Origin: Paraconiothyrium sp. Pb-2020
Taxonomy: Eukaryota > Ascomycota > Dothideomycetes > Pleosporales > Didymosphaeriaceae
Length of the DNA stretch: 64,000 nt
Direction of reading: 5' to 3'
NCBI GenBank assembly: GCA_022419385.1
Contig: JAJUBI010000005.1
Span: 2,356,001 to 2,420,000 of the forward strand
The position numbers and the translations under genes were made by a program. The notes under the pieces were generated by a model. That model saw nothing but the letters and a program-made list of their open reading frames with translations, was not told the DNA's origin and ran no database searches. This document shows, in pieces, positions 23,097-36,106 of the stretch (the stretch's first letter is position 1; every line of letters begins with the position of its first letter).

Positions 23097-26053
23097 ATGG
23101 CGAGCCACCAACAGCCTTCGCCCACCACGGGCATGCCGCCGCACCACGGAGGCCCGCATATCGGCCATCCACAGCCGAACGGCCATCCTCAGCACATGAG
23201 CCAGCCGAAGACGCCGTCGCAATACCTTCAGCAGCTCACCGAGTCTGTCTGGACCAATCTAGGTACAATGCCTTGCATAGCAAGCGTACTCATGACGACG
23301 TCACTAACACGCTCTAGGTTCACTCTCGGAGGCAATGCAGGACCTCGACGGCGCAATGCAATGCTTCGAGCAAGCCCTGAAGCATAACCAGTGGTCCATT
23401 CCCGCGATGCAAGGAATCGCCTGTATCCTTCGCACGCGCGACCAGTTCCCTCATGCGGTCGAATATCTGCGCACCATCTTGAAGGTCGATCCTGCGAATG
23501 GCGATGTATGGGGTAGTCTCGGTACGGTTTTGTTCAACTCAATCTGCAACCTTGTCTAACGCCTGCTAGGCCACTGTTATTTGATGATGGACGATCTCCA
23601 GCAAGCTTATTCAGCCTACCAACAGGCTTTGTACCATCTATCTGACCCCAAGGTATGTCGGCTTCGGTGCGCTCTTTCTGCCTCTATGTTAACGTCATGG
23701 CTAGGAACCCAAGCTCTGGTATGGCATTGGAATACTCTATGACCGCTACGGTTCATTGGAGCACGCTGAGGAAGCCTTCTCGCAAGTGATGCGGATGGAG
23801 CCAAACTTCGAAAAGGCTAATGAAATCTACTTTCGCCTTGGTATCATATACAAGCAACAGCAGAAGTTCAACCAGAGTCTGGATGTAAGTTTTGCGCTAC
23901 CCTCGAGCGCCCTATCTAACAATTTTCTAGTGTTTCAAGTACATTGTCACCAATCCACCCCGTCCACTAACGGAAGAGGACATCTGGTTCCAGATTGGAC
24001 ATGTCTACGAACAGCAGAAAGAGGTATGTACATCTCTATCACTCTCGAAAAGTTCATATTCTTACACATCGTACAGTTCGATTCTGCCAAGGCTGCGTAC
24101 AGGCGGGTGCTGGAACGTGATCCGAACCATGCCAAAGTGTTGCAGCAGTTGGGCTGGTTGCACCACCAGCAAAGCAGCAATTACGCTAGTCAAGAACAGG
24201 CTATTGAGTACCTCGAGAAATCAGTGGCTTCAGGTAAGTCCAGTGTACCATTGCGCAAGCTTTGTACACATGCTAATAATATGACCAGATCAAACGGATG
24301 CACAGAGCTGGTACTTACTCGGGCGTTGCTACATGTCACAGCAGAAGTACCCCAAAGCGTATGAAGCCTATCAGCAAGCCGTGTACCGAGATGGTCGCAA
24401 CCCGACTTTCTGGTGCTCTATCGGTGTGCTTTATTACCAAATTAACCAGTACCGCGATGCCCTCGACGCATACTCTCGCGCCATTAGACTTAACCCGAAC
24501 ATTAGTGAAGTTTGGTACGACCTGGGCACCCTGGTGAGTTCCCCCCTTCCTTTGTCTGTCCGTTCCATCTGACCATGTTATAGTACGAATCGTGCAACAA
24601 CCAGACTGCCGACGCGTTGGACGCATATCAGCGTGCAGCGGACCTCGACCCGTCTAACGTACACATCAAAGCGCGTCTCCAATTGCTCCAAAACGGCCAG
24701 ACCACAGCCGGCATGCCAAATCAAGGTAGTGCTCCAGCTCCACAAGACGTTCACCCCCAGGCATACCAGCCTGCTTCCATTCATGGACCCGCAGCTCCTC
24801 AGTGGGGTGCTCCTCAGCCCCAGCAACCTCCTCAAGGGCCTGCTCCTCCTGCTTTGGGTGCTTCGGAGTGGAATCGTCCTCTGGCTCAGATTCGTGATCC
24901 GGGACTTCCTCCTCAGCAGCTGAACCCCTACGACCAGCGAGAAGGCATCCGCCCACCTGCACAGCATGGCGCTCAACGGCCGCCGAGCCCATTGAAGCAG
25001 GAGCCGATGCGTCCTTACCAACAAGAGCCATCACGCCCTCCCACGAACGGACCTGGTCCCGTCGGCCCTACTGGGCCTCCGGGCCCTCCTCCACCTGGTG
25101 GCCTGCGCCGCGGTCTTTCGCCATCCCCAAAGACTCACCACGCTGCCCCCAGTCCTTACCATCCTCCGCCACCTCATTTGACACCACAAGCGTCACAGGC
25201 ACAGCCTCACCTCCCCCCGCATCAGCAACAGCAGCCTCAACAGCAGCAACAACAAGGCCCACCGCCGCCACCTCCCAACCGCATCTCGAACCCTAACTAT
25301 GGTGCTCATGCCAATAATGGTCCTCCACCGCCACCTCCACCACCGACTGGATTGAATGGTCCACCCAGCCAGGGCGCCCCGCAATATCCTCGCATCGGCA
25401 GCCCGGCTCCGGAGGTTCGCCCTATTGTCGAGAACAGGGCTGGATCGCCTCGTAACGGATACCAGGGCCCATATCATCATCCTGACCCATCTTCAGCTGG
25501 AGGAATCGCTAGTGGCGCCCCACCACCGGCCTCTGCTCTCGCAGCTGCTGAGCAAGCTGCCCGTGACAGAGAAGATCGCCCTCCTACGGCGCCGCCCAAG
25601 CGCCATCGCGAGTGGGAGGACAGCGACCACCCACACCCCAAGCCACCGACGAACGATGAGAAACGCCAGAAACTGGAAGAGCCCCATAGCCGGCGCCCGT
25701 CTCCGCCTCACCGCATGTCGTCGCCACAAGTCCCACGCCACAGCCCGCAAGATGGCCCAGACCCTCGTCGCTTCAATGAGGGATACCACCCATCGGAGGC
25801 AGCGCATCACCCGACTTCTTTGCCTCCAATGCACACGCCACAGCCGCAGCCACCTCGTCTTTCTGAGACCCCCAAGCAGGAGCGCCCAGAGCATCACGAG
25901 CCGGCTGCTCGTCACATGGAGGTTGACGAGAACTATGATGACGATGGCGAGGAGAGCAAACCTGCCGCGGCCAAGTCTGAGCGTAGTAGCCCACGCGGTG
26001 CTTCTGTAAATGGTGCATCCCATGCACCGACGCCTGTTGAGTCGAAGTCGTAG
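23097..26053 (+). CDS. ssnF: Ssn6/Cyc8-type TPR transcriptional corepressor (865 aa)
   Basis: Nuclear scaffold of the Tup1-Cyc8 (RcoA-SsnF) general corepressor, which bridges DNA-binding repressors to Tup1. Model join(23097..23262, 23318..23521, 23570..23652, 23705..23884, 23931..24023, 24077..24233, 24289..24533, 24584..26053); the seven introns are 48-55 nt. After a Pro/His/Gln-rich leader come tandem TPR units through residue about 410: MQDLDGAMQCFEQALKHN, SIPAMQGIACILR, DVWGSLGHCYLMM, KLWYGIGILYDRYG, IWFQIGHVYEQQ, VLQQLGWLHHQQ, SWYLLGRCYMSQQ, FWCSIGVLYYQINQY and VWYDLGTLYESC. The rest is Pro/Gln-rich and low complexity, with poly-Q and poly-P tracts, and ends acidic then Ser-rich. Every element is intact. 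The gene is preceded by the longest gene-free stretch of the window, which suggests a long regulated leader or promoter. Confidence 0.96.
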
Positions 26054-26836
26054 CGGCGCCGCTTCTCGATCCGGGCCCCTACCATGAGCAAGAACCATTT
26101 TTTCATTTAATTTCCGTTCTGAAGCGTTCCCACCCGCTTCCAGTTCAGTTACTGGAGTAACGGCATTTACGACATCTGAGCCGAACAAAATTAGGTATGA
26201 CCTTATTCTCACCTTTCGTGTATCGGATCGTATGGACGGCATGTATCAGGGGTATTGGATTTCGGTGGCGTGCTTGGGGCAAAGATATCCAAGATATATG
26301 CGGTTTGGTAAGCGGACTCACGTTTATACTTGGACTGGTATTACTATGGAGGACTACTGTACCACGACTGGATTGGCGGTTTTTTACATTCCTCTCTTTA
26401 GAAGAACAGAATGCAATTGAAATTTTTTACAAGATTCGTCGGTCTGAGAAAGTGATTGATTTGAAGGCTATGGCTTCTCGAGGGGGTTTTACATTGTGAT
26501 TTGTTCTCGGCAGGTCGAACAATGATAAACGAGTACCCACGCGTGCTCGTGCTGGGGGTGCGCACCTCGCGTTTGTTTTCGTGGGTTGCGTCATCGGCTC
26601 CTCTCTCCCGCGCAACAATGCAGGTGACCGTACCCCGTCACCAGCTCCTGCGCACCCCGCGAAACCTCAGCCCCCGCAGAACTATCTTTCGCATCCAAAT
26701 CCACCTGCTCCAGACGGAGAAGCACGGACGTCTCTCTTGCAATCCGTCTACATCCACCGCATTCGCGCTCGGCAGACGACGCACCGCATCCGCAATCCAT
26801 CCGTATACCTACTTCCACACACACGCTCCCACGAGA
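26054..26836. other. Intergenic, SSN6 3' flank
   Basis: A frame open from 26501 runs in phase into the next gene, but I take the ATG at 26837 because the family begins there and the upstream part is low in information. Otherwise nothing is seen. Confidence 0.5.
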
Positions 26837-27485
26837 ATGTCCGACGCAGACTATGAAGCGTTCCTCAACAAGGCGAATGCGGATTCAAACGAAGGAAAGG
26901 CACAGGCAAAGGCACAAAGCGAGGGGTACGGCACGAAGAGCGTGAATACGGCTGTGCCCAAGGCGCTGGAGAATGTCAAGGAAACCTACACGAGTGAAAG
27001 CGATGAGCCGTTTGAGGCTGTGGCGCTGAACTTTGATGGGGATGAAATTAGTAGCCGTGAGTATTCCCATCCAAGTAGGGAGGCATGCAAGAGTACGCCC
27101 TCGAAACAGGCACGAGAGTCTGGCGTGTGCAAGTCGCGCGTCGCAAAGTTCTGTGCTGTGGGACGATGTGTTGCTGCAAGGCGAATAGTGGACAAGCACC
27201 TAAAACCTGTATCATTGTCTCTATGTTGGTGACAGTGTGGCTGACTCGGTTGCAGAACAACTCAAGACACTCCTGAGCCATAGCGACGAGGTCGAGGAGC
27301 TAAGTATTAGCCAATGGGATCCGAAGGGCCACTACAAAAGTGTTGTGGATACGGTCAAGAAGGCTGTGGACGGGGAAGTGAAGGTATTCCGAGTGGCATT
27401 GAGCGGCGCAAGAGAGGAGTACTATGTGGTGGGTGTGAAGAACGGGAAGGTGCTTGGGTTGAAGGCGCTTAGTGTAGAGTCGTGA
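26837..27485 (+). CDS. Conserved fungal protein of unknown function (149 aa)
   Basis: Small acidic protein of a family widespread in Pezizomycotina, without known function. Model join(26837..27056, 27256..27485); the 199-nt intron has donor GTGAGT and acceptor TTGCAG. An earlier AG (27235) would break the frame. It opens with MSDADYEAFLNKAN, the family's usual start, then has a charged linker, YTSESDEPFEAVAL in the middle and ends with a compact domain: SISQWDPKGHYKSVV, VKVFRVALSG, EEYYVVGVKNGKVLGLKA. No signal or membrane segment is present, so it is probably soluble. It lies directly downstream of SSN6 on the same strand, with 0.8 kb between them. Confidence 0.8.
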
Positions 27486-29860
27486 GGGCATTGGAGTGTT
27501 ACGCTCTGTCCGATCTGTTGTATGACATGGGGACATAGATGCCCTTGCGATCTGAAGAACCACGATGGGTAGTATTGTTGTTGGATCTGAGCTTGGACCG
27601 CATGTGTGGTATCTAATCAAGCTTTATGGTGTCTACATTCCCTGCGCTTGTGGGTACGTGATGCTTCGTGAGCAAATCCTTCAATACTCGGAAAACGTTT
27701 CATTTCCGTCCTAATATAGCCGGGTGCTCAACGGTACGTATCTCCTAAAACAGCCTCCTAGATTACGCCAGGTTCGGGCAACCTCACAGATATCTGCTGC
27801 ACAAGTCTGTACGAATTACCATGATCCCATCATCTTTTCAGAGGCGATGCTCCTTGACGAGCATATGCGTTGGGTTTCGCACTGCACGTTGTTGCCAGGG
27901 CATCACGACTCAAGCTTCAATGACGCGCATTGCAATACGAAGCCTCGGCTACGAATCTGTAATCGCTAGGCAGATCTCTGTTGATCGACCTGTTCGAAGT
28001 TGCGATGTTGCATTCACTTGCAAGGATGACTGCATGTGGGTGGCCACAAGTACATGACATCATTGTATACATGGTCTCCCGTGTGCATGCAGCCGTCCAC
28101 GACAGAGCCGTGCCACTTCAGAAGGACCGAAGCATGATGGTGGAAATCAAAGATGCAATGGGGCAAACCTCGTCAGCTTCACCGTCCATCTGGCATGGAG
28201 GCGCAGGCCCTGAATTTGCAACAAGATGGGGTGCGTGCTCGAAGGGACATTGATGGATGCGCACAGGACGAATCAGCGCTAGGGTGTCTCCATCTGTCAT
28301 CTCGGGCAGTTTGGCGCTTGCGATGTTTCCTCCGAGACGCCCAGCTGCACACCAAACCGGTTTCCGCACCGGCGAGTGACCTGCGTCCCTGGAGGCGACG
28401 AGACAGCCGGCGAAACGTCCCTCGGATGGGCAGGTAGGGCTGGAGGGTGCGACGCCTGACCTCACCGTGTGTAGCAAGCGAAGGAGGGCCGCGATAAGAC
28501 ACGCTATCGGTCGCGAAGGATTCTTTCGCGCGAGCTAAATCGATCTCCAAGGATTGCTACCCGCCGGCACGAGCCTGACAGCCTCCAACGTTTCACACGA
28601 GCTGCTGCTGCTGCTGCACGACAGCCGCGAAGACTGGACGGGACCCGCGTGGTGAGCTGGATCGTCGAGCTTTGGGGTGCTCCACCATAGGGGGCGGCTA
28701 TGCAGTCTATTGTATGTGGTGCAACGCGTAATATGGAGGCAGAAGTCTTGAGACAGCACGGGCTAGCTCCATTGGCACGACCCGGCAGCTGCTCTCTGCG
28801 AGCTGGAGTCGACCTGCGCTGCTGCTCTTTGCGCTCTTTGCACAGAGACAGCGAAGGCAAGGAGGAGTCAACGGTGCACGCAGTCTCGGGTGCTGTGTAT
28901 CGCTGGTTATCGTAGCGAGTACGGAGGAGCCCGCGGGTGGCGCGACGAGGCTGGCGGATGGCGCATAGCCGCTGCATTTGGGTTCGCGCACGGCGACGGG
29001 CTTATTGATGGAGCACCACCCGGAGCGATGCTCGGGCTATACTGTGTACGCCAGAGGCCAATATGCCCCCTCTCTGGCCGTCTCTGGCTGCGCGCTGCTT
29101 GCGAGGGCCTGCCCAACGCTCTCGCAGCGGCATTAAACGGGACTCTGGAGGACGGCTTTCTGGCCACGGATAATTTTAGCAAGCCACCACTCGGTGGACC
29201 ACCTGCGTAAGCCGCACCAGGGTCGGCAGCATCACTCGGTGTGATTGGGGCGCCTTCGGTGGAGCTTCCAGATCTCCCAGGAGGCTTTCAGAGATAGACT
29301 AGGGTCGCCAGGGCACAGGGGCAGAGACGTGGAAGCGCGCCAACTTTTCGACCTCGCCGTCGCACCGTCCCAGTCTGCAATCGGCGCCTCTCTGTATCCT
29401 GCTTGCCACTGCTCCGACCCAACAGCTCCCCGGTCGTTGCTGCGTCGCCTTCACTCGTTACCTGCGCCTGCTCCAACCCTCCCACACTCGCTTTCCTGCC
29501 TCCGCGTGCTTGCTTGCCTTCACCCGGGTGCCCTGCCCCAGCCCGGACACCGCCCAATACGTCAGTAGCCTCCGGTCTCTCCTGCGTGCCCTGAGAGAAG
29601 CTCTGCGCCCCATACTCGCGCTCCTCCACCAGCAGCAATACGAAAGCAGCTTTTGATCGCAGGCAGCGTGCGAGTGTCAGTCACGTCGGGACATTCCACT
29701 GTCGCCCTGGCACCGGGTCACCCTCTTTCTCCTGGAATTCGCCGTCTGCGTGCCACGGCATAGCAAAATACAACACTCGCTACACCAATAGCCGATCTGC
29801 CGCCCTGGCTTCCTCACAGTAGTCGCCTAACAGCATACTCACCCCATACATTCGCTGACC
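27486..29860. other. Gene-free 2.4 kb upstream of the KRE6-like gene
   Basis: GC-rich from about 28.2 kb, with many overlapping featureless frames on both strands. A (GCT)n run lies at 28601-28616. The last 400 bases are C/T-rich. It is probably promoter and long leader of the following gene. Confidence 0.5.
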
Positions 29861-32001
29861 ATGGCATCGCCGCTATCACCGCGGGACAACCCGCACATCC
29901 GCCTCAACTCGGGCACCTCGGACATCCTCGACGAGTCACCAGCACAGCGACCGACCACCGCTCGCCAGAATTCTGCCCGCTCGTTAACCCAGCCCATCCG
30001 GCCTGGCACTGCTCCGTCTCCTGCAAGCCCCGGCCTGCGATCACCGTCAGTACCCTCGCTGTACCAGAACGAGACCGTGGCGGCTTCTGCGGAGCATCTC
30101 TTGCCACCAAAGAAGTCAAGAACGCGGGCCTTCCGTGACGAATCACCTGCTTCGGCCGTGTCGCGGAGATCGAGTTGGGATTCTGATTCAGTGGCCAGTC
30201 GCGACTCAAGATACGGCCCGTTTGCCTCGCCCTTCGACGATTCGAGAGCACCGTCGCGGGCGGGAAGCGAAGAGGATTTGAACACACAGACTGTCTCCGA
30301 GAAATTCAACATAACGCCCTCGGCAGGGCTGCTGCTATTCCCCGAGGACGTAGAAAAGGACGACTGGCTGCACAACCCGGATCCGAACGAGAAGAACGAG
30401 CGAGATTGCGACGTGTTTACGAAGAGAGGACTTGTTAACGTGGGCGCACTAGTGGTCCTTACCGTAGGATTGCTTGTATTGTTCATCGGATATCCTATAC
30501 TGTATGTACTACTGAGAGCAGAGCTGCGCAATGATTGCGGCTGACATGTCATAGGACCTTCGTTCACAACATCACTGGGCCTGATAAGACGCCTTGCTCG
30601 AATAACCCACTCTGTATCGCTGGAAAAGAAAAAGAGCCGTTACTAAAGAACATACGCACAGGTCTTATTGACCCTGATACTCCTGAAGAATACAAGACGA
30701 GGACATCGCACAACGGCAAAACTCAGAAGCTAGTATTTTCAGACGAGTTCAATGACGAAGGTCGCACCTTCTACGATGGTGATGATCCGTTTTTCCAAGC
30801 CGTCGACATCTGGTATGGCGCGACGCAGGATCTAGAGGTAGGTCTTCGAGCTAGGCATGCTAGGAGTGACTTTCTGACCACATCTAGTGGTACGAACCGG
30901 ACGCTGTCTCTACCGGTAATGGGACGCTTAATCTTGAATTTACCAACTTCGCGAATCACGGTCTCAACTACCGCTCTGGCATGATTCAATCGTGGAACAA
31001 GCTCTGCTACAAGGGAGGTCACCTGGAAGCCAGTATCTCACTAGCTGGCAGTGGCGAGGTCTCTGGTTTCTGGCCTGGTTTCTGGACGATGGGCAACCTT
31101 GCGCGTCCTGGATACCTTGGTACGACCGAAGGTCTCTGGCCCTACAGTTACCACGACGAGTGTGATGTTGGAATTACGCCGAACCAGAGTTCATACGACG
31201 GTCTAAGCTACCTTCCCGGAATGCGATTACCTGCATGTACCTGCAGTGGGGAGGACCACCCCAACCCTGGTAAATCTCGAAGCGCTCCCGAAATCGATGC
31301 TCTGGAAGGTTCAGTCGTCTTCCTTGGCCCTGGTCAGACAAATCCTGTTGGTTCAGTATCTCAGTCTCTCCAGATTGCGCCCTTCGACATCTGGTACCAG
31401 CCAGACTATGGTGTGTTCATCTGCATGAAGTGCGACGCAGCTGCTAACATCGCTAGACTTTGTCGAGGTCTATGACCAGCGCGTTACTGAAATGAATGCT
31501 TACAAAGGCGGTCCTTTCCAAGAAGCTTTCTCGGGTCTCTCGAACCTCAACAATGACTGGTACGACGGCAAAGCATACCAAAAATACGCGTTCGAGTACA
31601 CGACCGGCGACGACGGTTTCATTACGTGGTACGTTGGTGACTCGCCAACTTGGAGCTTGTATGCCGACTCCATCGGGCCAAATGGCAACATTGGTGCGCG
31701 CAAGATCCCCGAGGAGCCCATGTCAGTTATTGCCAACTTGGGCATGTCCAACTCATTCGCCGCTATCAATCTCGAAGAGCTACAGAAGTTCTTCCCTGCT
31801 ACCATGCGTATCGACTACATTCGTATCTATCAGGATCCGGATGATGATAACCAGGTCCTCTCCTGTGATCCCCCAGACTACCCTACTACGGAGTACATCA
31901 GGAAACACCCGGAGCCATACGCCAATCCCAACCTGACGGACTGGAAGGGAACCAAGTATGACTGGCCCAAGAACTCGTTCATGAACGATTGCAAGAGCTG
32001 A
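29861..32001 (+). CDS. Kre6/Skn1-type GH16 glucan-synthesis protein (663 aa)
   Basis: Type II membrane protein needed for cell-wall beta-1,6-glucan in yeasts. Model join(29861..30501, 30555..30837, 30888..31410, 31457..32001); introns 53, 50 and 46 nt. Residues 1-190 are a Ser/Pro/Arg-rich cytoplasmic tail; 192-214 are the single membrane anchor (GALVVLTVGLLVLFIGYPIL); the lumenal part is the SKN1/GH16 domain. Landmarks are KLVFSDEFN, WYEPDAV, SGMIQSWNKLCYKGG, FWPGFWTMGNLARPGY, GLWPYSYHDECDVG, the GH16 catalytic-type motif APEIDALEG (E-x-D-x-x-E), and DFVEVYDQRV. The C-terminal half has IRIYQDPDD and a Cys near the end. Location is expected to be ER/Golgi to plasma membrane. Whether it is a hydrolase, a transglycosidase or a non-catalytic factor is unsettled for the family. 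Confidence 0.95.
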
Positions 32002-33547
32002 AGAGCTTGCAATTGAACGAGACGGTGTTTTACATCGGATTCTTCTTCACTAGCTGAACGCGCCCATGACATCATCCTATTCGACAACCGCTGCAGCACG
32101 TTATTCCCGCGTTTCTACAAAAAGACCAATTGAAGCGTTATGGCACCACTAACTGCACATCAAACAATTGTACTTTGTTGCATTTGCACCGGAGAATGGC
32201 GTCTACTACGACCTGCGTAATCAATACTTGCACCTAGGCTTGGAACTGCTACCGGCTAACACTTCCACCCGCTTCGACCTTTCTTGACATTAACCTCCTT
32301 TGCGAGACAAGCAACCCTATCTTATCTACCCTGGGATGGTTATATTGCTGGCGACCTTATTGCAAGCTATTTACGGCGCCAATGTATATCACGGCCTTCT
32401 CGTATGCATCGCTGTATAAAATTGGATGGACACCTTTTTGGAACTGGAACTTTTCTTTTTGACTTCTTGGCCGGTTTGGACTGGCGCTGACCGACCCCCA
32501 CTTTAAGAATCATAATGTTTTTCTTACTCATGCTGCGGTGATTACACGTGCTCAGGCCGTGCGTAGTATGCTTCGGCGAGCATTGCCTGTTCTGCGCACA
32601 CTTCACTGCATATGTTGGATAAAAGGCGTGTTTGACATTTCGGCGGCAATGGGTCTTTGGGTGGTGGATGAGAAATGCGATCCATGCCTGTCTTTCATGG
32701 CTTGTTGTTGATGTTATTGAGCGAGTAGGAAGGAGACTGGTGAGGTGGAGTGGTGAATGGGAGGGAATGTGACGTCTAGAGACACAGGACGTAGAAGATT
32801 ATCATGACATCTTGAAACTACCTTCTGAAGCACTGAGTTACCGAATGTGATGTTTGTGTTCACTGACATGTGGTCCATTCGTATACGCTGAGGTTGGGAG
32901 CCGTGTGACTGACCGAGTAAGCTAAGGGGAGCCTGGATCAACACCTTCGTGTCCTTCGTCTATGAGTGGATGCGCTCTGCAGCATTCGAGGACAAGAGAC
33001 ACGCCTCCCGCACCAAAACCGAACAAGCCGCCGACAAGCTGACACCCTTCGGTTTACATCTCTCCTTTTTCATTTGGATTATCCTTGTTAGCCTAAGCTG
33101 TTCTGAGCAGACACCGTCCGGACCTTCTAAATACCTAAAGATTGGCAATGCTGGGAGGCTCGAGGACGGTGCTACCGACTCTTGTTCAGCGTTCGACGAT
33201 GGGGAATAGGTGAGCTAAATTTCCAACAGAGAGCAGTGCGGATGGACGAGTTAAATGCACGGAGGGAGAGCATGGGTGGCCTTGCCTTCTCAGATCGAAC
33301 TTTCAAAAGAAGTATACTCATATTTGGGAGGGTGTTGAATGCGGTGCACATAGATCTGTTTTTGCATCTCTGTGCGGTGATTGGAGCGAAATACGAGCCA
33401 ACCCTTGGCCGTTTTCGGTCAGCCTGCGTCTCATCGGAGCAAGGATGCTGGCCAAACTTCCATCTTCGGCAGTTTCGAAAGGCGTCGATAAAAGGTTGCA
33501 GGTAAAGCGAATCACGTGGGCTCACTCAAGCGAGATGTCAAACTTCC
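32002..33547. other. Intergenic, no supported gene
   Basis: 3' flank of the KRE6-like gene, then short frames (32949-33505) starting from GTG or lacking motifs. One has a lone hydrophobic stretch but no family signature. Confidence 0.45.
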
Positions 33548-33705
33548 CTATACAATCTTCAAGACATGACTTTGCTTACGCCCATATTGCTTCACTTTTC
33601 CGCATACGTTGAACCTTCCAGACATATAGCCTAAGCTAGACCAGTGAGGAGCTGGCATGCCTATGGTGTGCTATTGTTTAACGGGCTCAGTCAGGGTGTC
33701 AGCTA
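33548..33705 (+). repeat. Dispersed repeat, copy A (~158 bp)
   Basis: Starts CTATACAATCTT and ends near 33705. It matches 40356-40521 in the same orientation over its whole length, with about a dozen substitutions (8 transitions, 4 transversions by eye) and small indels. It has no coding capacity and no clear terminal inverted repeats. It is a non-coding repeat or relic of unknown type. Confidence 0.8.
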
Positions 33706-34568
33706 CTACCATTCAAATACCCAGGAATACCCTCCGCCAACACTACTCACTATCTATCATCCCTCCTAATACACACTAGTCGTTGATTTCGAAGAGACTC
33801 TGTGGTGCGCGGACGTTCATGTCAAACACATTCTGGCCCCATTGATTTGTCCTACTTTTCCCAGGGTCGGACTTCAATGGCTTTACCTCAACAACCGGCA
33901 CAGCTACCATGCATTGCGAATATTTTCCTATAGGTCAAGCTAGCTCCACAACCACTGCATAATCATACTGGATTCTTGGGCTACCACATATCAGGCAGAT
34001 GTAGGTTACAGTCCGCATGTGCAATAACTAAATCCCATTTGAGTTCCTTTGGACTGGACTGTCTGGAGGCGTTCCTCCACGGGAATCACGCCAATGAAAT
34101 AGGCACTCATAGCCAATCCGATCGCTGATTGAGAAGACTTACGTCGGCCTCCGGTCACCAAGTCATCCTGCAAAGCCTTAGGAAGAGCAGTGATGAGTAA
34201 TGTCCGCAATGGTTGCTACTGAGGTAGCTAGTCTCGCAAAGGATACGGCTGCTAGGAACGTTGACAGCATGTATCAAATCACTATCTCACCAACAACTCT
34301 AGAAACCTGAAATACTCTGATGTGTGTCTGTGTGTGTGTGTGTCTGTGTGCTTTTGTGATTGAAGTGAGAGAAAACGAAATGCAGCATGCTGGCCGTTTA
34401 GCAACTCGCTAGCTTCACCTCTTTTCGTACAAAGCTCCGGTGAAGGCGAGAGATAGTGGTTAACAGCGTCAGTTCAGGACCAGACTATCCCCCAGTAGGT
34501 GCTGCTCTCCACCTCGCCACTGCAGGTCCCTTCTGAAACCCAAAACATTTCTCCGCTAAGAAAACACC
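33706..34568. other. Intergenic with TG microsatellite
   Basis: An imperfect (TG)n run lies at 34321-34350. The last 60 bases lead into the 34.6 kb gene. No gene is seen. Confidence 0.55.
34321..34350. repeat. Imperfect (TG)n microsatellite
   Basis: Thirty bases of TG repeats with two TC interruptions. Confidence 0.85.
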
Positions 34569-36106
34569 ATGCGCTCGACCCCCAGCCTTCCCGTATCATT
34601 CAAAGCCCGTAGACCCCTAGACTGGGGAATCGATGATTGTCCACCTTCACCGGCGACACCACTCGAAGCTGGACGTAAGTCACACAATCCATTCCTCTGT
34701 TGGCATTAATCGTTAACTATCTAACCTAGACCGAAACTCCGACATTTCTACCACGCCCCCCGACCATGCTAACAGCAATTCCGATGCCTGGAGAGTGGCC
34801 AGAGCGATAGAGGCGCGACATGGCTATATACCCGATACGTTCGATGATTTGATAACAGGAACGAATGTGACAGACAAAGAGAAGGTCCATTGGCATGGGA
34901 GAAAAGGGAAGGGAGGGCATCTGGAGAACATGAAGAAGCAGGTCGTCAATGAAAGGATAGGATCTGGTACCTGGTTTAGCGAGTTTGTCGAGGGTGAGTT
35001 CTCCGCAGATATGGCACAACTGGCTGTGACCAACTTTGAGTTGATGGCACGATGGTACAAGCAAGTAGACGAAGAAAATGGACAACATGGCGAGACCGAC
35101 GAGAAGAAGCAAGAACGCCTAGGCGTAGCGCAACTATTCCGGGATGCAATCACACGCACACAGGAGCATTCGCAACGAGCATACGACAAAGCCCACCTTT
35201 ACGCGCAGACAGAGTTCTCCTCCTTTCCTGATAACAGCAATGCAGCATCTAAGACGATGTTGCGCAGAAGAATCGCAGAATACGCCCGGCTGATGACAGA
35301 ACAACTCACGCCAGCATTCGGTCCCCAGCATGCATTCTCCAATAGGAGAGAGATAGAGGCGGCCATACTACTACCATACGCCCTTCGGGCACACAATGTT
35401 CGTATGACTTTCTGGAAGCAGCGCCTCACACGCAGCATGTTAGCACGGTGGTTACGCGAGCTGAGGGGGGTGGTGGACTTGAAGTATGTTTTCTGGCATA
35501 TGACTACTTATTAGAGCTAACAGATACACAGATCGCTGTTGGCAGATCTCAACTTTCAATCTATTTGGACCAATAGGTTCTGCCACATGGCAGACACGAT
35601 GGTCACGGAGAAGTTGATACCCGAGATGTTCCTCACCCGCTGCCAGACGCGGCTCAACGATGTAGTGTTACGATCATCTATAACGACGTTTGAACGAAAA
35701 CGCCAACTCGGTAAATACTGGAGGGAGCTCGACGACCTCCTTGGTGTGGACGATAAGGTAAGTGGAACAAATAGACTGCGTTCATGAAGCTCGTGTCTGC
35801 ACTGTCGAAGATAACGCGGGTATCTCAACCTATACATAGGACCACCGTCATGAAGTTGCTCCCTTTGCGATCCATACTAACCTTTCTAGACGTGGCAAAG
35901 TGTTCCCGTGCTGTCCAGGTCCGGCTTCAAGCGTCCAGTGGCCAACGCTATACCCAACGCCCGTCCCGCCCAACGCCTCCGACTGGTGGAGCTAAGCTTC
36001 TGGAGTAAGAGGCAGGAAACAATCCCTCATGGGCTTTCTAGCAATCCAAGCCGTCCACCAATTTGACTTGTCCCCTCTGTCAGCTGGATCCAACTACAAC
36101 GCATAA
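34569..36106 (+). CDS. Uncharacterised fungal protein (421 aa, 5 exons)
   Basis: I do not recognise a family. Model join(34569..34674, 34730..35483, 35532..35757, 35890..36004, 36042..36106). Donors are GTAAGT, GTATGT, GTAAGT and GTAAGA; the third intron ends with a textbook branch and acceptor (CTAAC...TAG). The N-terminus is Pro-rich (RRPLDWGIDDCPPSP); the rest is probably helical and charged, with WRVARAIEARHGY, LRRRIAEYARLM, MLARWLREL and KYWRELDDLLG. Exon 4 reads SRSGFKRPVANAIP. Exon 5 gives a short tail ending SAGSNYNA. An alternative acceptor at 35839 is possible but gives a poor C-terminus. Another phase of exon 5 and the DNA beyond encodes a zinc-finger tail (next entry), so the present C-terminus may be the product of a frame slip. 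No signal or membrane segment. Confidence 0.68.

Noticed and set aside
33182..33505. 107-codon frame near repeat copy A
   Set aside because: No motif, no ATG-based conservation, and not related to the gene next to copy B.
35840..35995. Alternative exon 4 of the 34.6 kb gene (acceptor at 35839)
   Set aside because: Stays in frame, but gives a Cys/Pro-rich tail; the CTAAC...TAG acceptor at 35889 gives a far more protein-like continuation.
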